DNA of 44,628 nucleotides from Mycobacteriaceae bacterium (GTDB taxonomy: Bacteria > Actinomycetota > Actinomycetes > Mycobacteriales > Mycobacteriaceae), in the NCBI GenBank assembly GCA_019245755.1, contig JAFARC010000074.1:1-44628 (forward strand). The letters run 5' to 3'. The translations under genes were made by a program, and so were the position numbers. The notes under the pieces were generated by a model. That model had not been told where the DNA came from and made no database searches. It saw only the letters and a list, made by a program, of their open reading frames with translations. Positions 41,009 to 44,628 of the stretch are shown piece by piece (position 1 is the stretch's first letter; each line of letters starts with the position of its first letter).

Positions 41009-41737
41009 GTGAGGGGCAGCGACACCCGCGGCCAGGACACCGACACCGCCGTCTACGCCGAGACCGGGTCGGCCTACTACCCCGTGCTGGTCGCGGTGTT
41101 CACCGGGCTGGTGATCATCTCCAACGTCACGGCCACCAAGGGCGTCGCGTTCGGGCCGATCATCGGCCATTGGTCGATCATCACCGACGGCGGGTTCATC
41201 GTGTTCCCGCTCACCTACGTGATCGGTGACGTGCTCAGTGAGGTGTACGGCTTCCGGGCGGCCCGGGGCGCCATCCTGGTCGGGTTCGCGATGCAGGCGT
41301 TGGCCGCCTTTGCGTTCTGGGCGACCATCCGTCTGCCCGCCGCGGACTTCTACACCCACCAGGCGTCGTTCGAAGCGGTTGTCCGCGCTTTCACCCGGCT
41401 AATCGTCGCAGGGTTGGCCGGTTTCATCGTCGGCCAGACGATCAACGCCTGGGTGGTAGTGGCCATCAAGGCGCACACCAAGGAAAAGCACCTGTGGGCC
41501 CGGCTGGTCGGCTCGACGTTCGCCGGCCAACTCGGTGACACCTTGGTCTTCTGCAGCATCGCGGCCGGGGCCATCGGGATACACACATTCGGCGACTTCG
41601 TGACCTACACGGCGTTGGGCTGGATCTACAAGACCGCCGTCGAGGTGTTCATGCTGCCGATCACCTACCGGGTGATCGCGTTCATCAAGAAACGCGAACC
41701 GACCTACCGTCCCGCGTTTTCGCAGGCGCCAGCTTGA
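41009..41737 (+). CDS. YhhQ-type queuosine precursor transporter (VUT family)
   Basis: About 242 residues with six membrane segments. Family blocks are ISNVTATKGVAFG, DGGFIVFPLTYVIGDVLSEVYGF, a central VGQTINAWVVVAIKAHT and the C-terminal STFAGQLGDTLVFCSIA. Characterised members import 7-cyano- or 7-aminomethyl-7-deazaguanine for tRNA queuosine. GTG 41009 or TTG 40997 are both possible starts. It stands between the SnoaL-like and PxpB genes without tight coupling. Whether this organism makes or salvages queuosine is not visible in the window, so the cargo is inferred from the family only. Confidence 0.85.
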   Translation: MRGSDTRGQDTDTAVYAETGSAYYPVLVAVFTGLVIISNVTATKGVAFGPIIGHWSIITDGGFIVFPLTYVIGDVLSEVYGFRAARGAILVGFAMQALAAFAFWATIRLPAADFYTHQASFEAVVRAFTRLIVAGLAGFIVGQTINAWVVVAIKAHTKEKHLWARLVGSTFAGQLGDTLVFCSIAAGAIGIHTFGDFVTYTALGWIYKTAVEVFMLPITYRVIAFIKKREPTYRPAFSQAPA

Positions 41738-41786
41738 GCCTTCGCTAAGGCACCTCTGAAAAGGCTCGAAATGTTCGGGCTGAGCA

Positions 41787-41804
41787 GGTTACTCAGGGGT
41801 AACC
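41787..41804. promoter_or_regulatory. perfect palindrome upstream of the pxpBC-aac operon
   Basis: GGTTACTCAGGGGTAACC has perfect 6-bp arms (GGTTAC/GTAACC) around a 6-nt centre and ends 18 bp before the pxpB ATG at 41823. The spacing suits an operator for a dimeric repressor, or a small hairpin in the leader. No regulator gene is adjacent. Confidence 0.45.
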
Positions 41805-41822
41805 CGGCGGTACCGTTCGGAG

Positions 41823-42454
41823 ATGAGCGTCGCAACGGAGCTAAAAGTCCTCGACTACGGCGACCACGCTGTGCTGCTGCAATTGGACAGCACCGCCGAG
41901 GTACTGGCGTGGGCAGCCGCACTGCGGCAAGCAGACCTGCCCGGTGTGGTCGACGTCGTGCCGGCGTCCCGCACGGTACTGATCAAGCTGGAAAGCAGGA
42001 GATATCAACCCGGGGCGCGGCAGCGGCTGGAAAAGCTGCGGGTGACGCCCGAGGAGGCCATGGGGGCGCCGGGCCGCGCTGACGTCGTCATCGACGTGGT
42101 GTACGAGGGTCCCGATCTGGCCGAGGTCGGCCGGGCCACCGGGCTGGGTGAAGCCGGCGTCATAACCGCGCACACCGGCACGCCATGGCGGGTCGGGTTC
42201 AGCGGCTTCTCGCCCGGATTTGCCTATCTCGTCGGCGGCGATCCGCGGCTCGAGGTCCCACGACGCGACGAACCGCGGACCCGGGTCCCGGCCGGGTCGG
42301 TGGGGCTGGCCGGCGAGTTCAGCGGCCTGTATCCCCGCGAATCGCCCGGCGGCTGGCAGTTGATCGGCCACACCGACGCGGTGTTGTGGGACATCGACAG
42401 GGCCGAGCCGGCGCTGCTGATCCCGGGGATGTCAGTGCAGTTCAGGAACGTGTC

Positions 42455-42458
<4 letters not shown>
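41823..42458 (+). CDS. pxpB: 5-oxoprolinase subunit PxpB (KipI-like; Rv0264c-like)
   Basis: A 211-residue protein. [13 protein letters not shown] at the N-terminus, [14 protein letters not shown], and the C-terminal [34 protein letters not shown] block (quoted in parts) are diagnostic of the KipI/PxpB family. With PxpA and PxpC it forms an ATP-dependent enzyme that opens 5-oxoproline to glutamate. In B. subtilis the homolog was first described as an inhibitor of kinase KinA. The ATG at 41823 and the downstream pxpC ATG overlap by 4 nt. No pxpA lies nearby. Confidence 0.92.
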
Positions 42459-43892
<1,434 letters not shown>

Positions 43893-43915
43893 GACACAAG
43901 AGTACGTTGGGAGGC

Positions 43916-44628
43916 GTGACAACGCCTGGCACATTCCGCCCCTCCCCCGAGATGTTCGACAAGCTCTACCGCGGCGAGCCAACCTTCGACGGAGTCCCGC
44001 CACCGGCCGGAATCCCTTGGGACATAGGGCAAGCTCAGCCGCGGCTGATGGAACTGGAAGCTCTGGGTGCCATCACCGGCGAGGTACTCGACATGGGATG
44101 CGGACTCGGCGACAATGCCATCTTCCTTGCGTCACGCGGACATTCGGTGACCGGACTGGACGCCTCGGCCGCCGCGATCGAACGCGCCGCTACCCGCGCG
44201 GCGCAGGCCGGGGTGCAGCTGACGTTCAGTGTCGCCGACGCCACCGACCTCACCGGCTACGACGGGCGGTTCGACACCGTGATCGACAGCGCGCTGTACC
44301 ACTGCCTCGACGACAACGGGCGCCGGTCCTACGCCGCTGCCCTGCATCGCGTCACCCGTCCGGGTGCGCGTTTGCACCTGTTCTGTTTCTCGGACGGCAA
44401 CGTCAACGGTGTGATCGCGCCGATGGGCGCGGTGCCCGAGGCGAACATCCGCGACACCCTGACCGCCAACAAATGGCGCATCACCTACCTGGGGCCCACC
44501 ACGTACCTGGCCAACACCAGCGCGTTCGCCGGACGCGCCGACAACCTGCCGGAGCAGATGCGCCAACAGCTGCCGCCGGAGACCGTCGAACAGATGCGGA
44601 AGCTCGCCGAGCGGTACGCGGCCATCGT
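43916..44628 (+). CDS. class I SAM-dependent methyltransferase, truncated by the window end
   Basis: At least 237 residues with no stop before the window ends. SAM motif I is VLDMGCGLGDNAIFLA, followed by VTGLDAS ending strand 2, FDTVIDSALYHCLDD as motif II and the post-motif, and PGARLHLFCFSD. The N-terminal IPWDIGQAQPRL resembles thiopurine- and TehB-like methyltransferases that act on small molecules. The GTG at 43916 has GGGAGG unusually close; ATG 43955 is an alternative. It lies 23 bp after aac, so it may be the fourth gene of the pxpBC-aac transcript. Substrate unknown. Confidence 0.82.
   Translation, partial: MTTPGTFRPSPEMFDKLYRGEPTFDGVPPPAGIPWDIGQAQPRLMELEALGAITGEVLDMGCGLGDNAIFLASRGHSVTGLDASAAAIERAATRAAQAGVQLTFSVADATDLTGYDGRFDTVIDSALYHCLDDNGRRSYAAALHRVTRPGARLHLFCFSDGNVNGVIAPMGAVPEANIRDTLTANKWRITYLGPTTYLANTSAFAGRADNLPEQMRQQLPPETVEQMRKLAERYAAI

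Overview
The window is high-GC actinobacterial DNA that reads as a Mycobacterium chromosome, most like a slow-growing non-tuberculous species. Evidence includes mycolic-acid-type SAM methyltransferases, a WhiB iron-sulfur regulator, a FadE6/FadD2 pair, a chromosomal AAC(2')-I acetyltransferase, a Stf0 trehalose sulfotransferase and a Rv0312-like Pro/Gln-rich membrane protein. From memory, much of the gene order follows the M. tuberculosis H37Rv segment around Rv0262c to Rv0315 in inverted orientation, with insertions and losses. No database search was possible, so all ortholog names are recognition by eye.

Layout. Positions 1-2520 are an accessory junction: the C-terminus of a tyrosine recombinase, an intact tRNA-Gly(CCC), a second recombinase-like remnant, then two tandem mycolic-acid/cyclopropane-type methyltransferases, closed by a 20-nt direct copy of the tRNA 3' end (2498-2517). 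Positions 2889-10121 hold a WhiB4-like protein, a GH16 glucanase, the Rv0312/Rv0313-like pair, small hypotheticals, an O-methyltransferase, a SnoaL-like protein, an L,D-transpeptidase-like exported protein and a PAP2 phosphatase. Positions 10258-15350 form a sulfur cluster: sulfatase, Stf0, CysD and a CysN-CysC fusion, the last three translationally coupled. They would activate sulfate to PAPS and transfer it to trehalose.

Positions 15455-23363 carry Tam, a molybdopterin hydroxylase large subunit without its usual partners, an IPC-synthase-like PAP2 protein, a lipoprotein, an alpha/beta hydrolase, an MgtC-type protein and a TIGR00027-type methyltransferase. Positions 23526-26837 encode an iron uptake operon (EfeU-EfeO fusion followed by the Tat-exported DyP peroxidase EfeB). 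The permease half lacks the first REXXE motif, and a degenerate IdeR-like box lies upstream.

Positions 26958-35839 are lipid or xenobiotic metabolism: a DUF2236 oxygenase-like protein, two TetR regulators, a glyoxalase-fold protein, an alpha/beta hydrolase, a D-2-hydroxyacid dehydrogenase, FadE6 and FadD2. Positions 35896-44628 contain a stand-alone LigD-type polymerase, a lipoprotein with an unusual start, a TetR regulator, a siderophore-binding lipoprotein coupled to a SnoaL-like protein, a YhhQ-type transporter, a PxpB-PxpC-AAC(2') operon and a methyltransferase that runs off the window.

The most unusual features are the tRNA-bounded methyltransferase cassette, the dedicated sulfation operon, the altered EfeU permease and the orphan molybdenum subunit. 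I found no CRISPR array, no intact insertion sequence and no rRNA.
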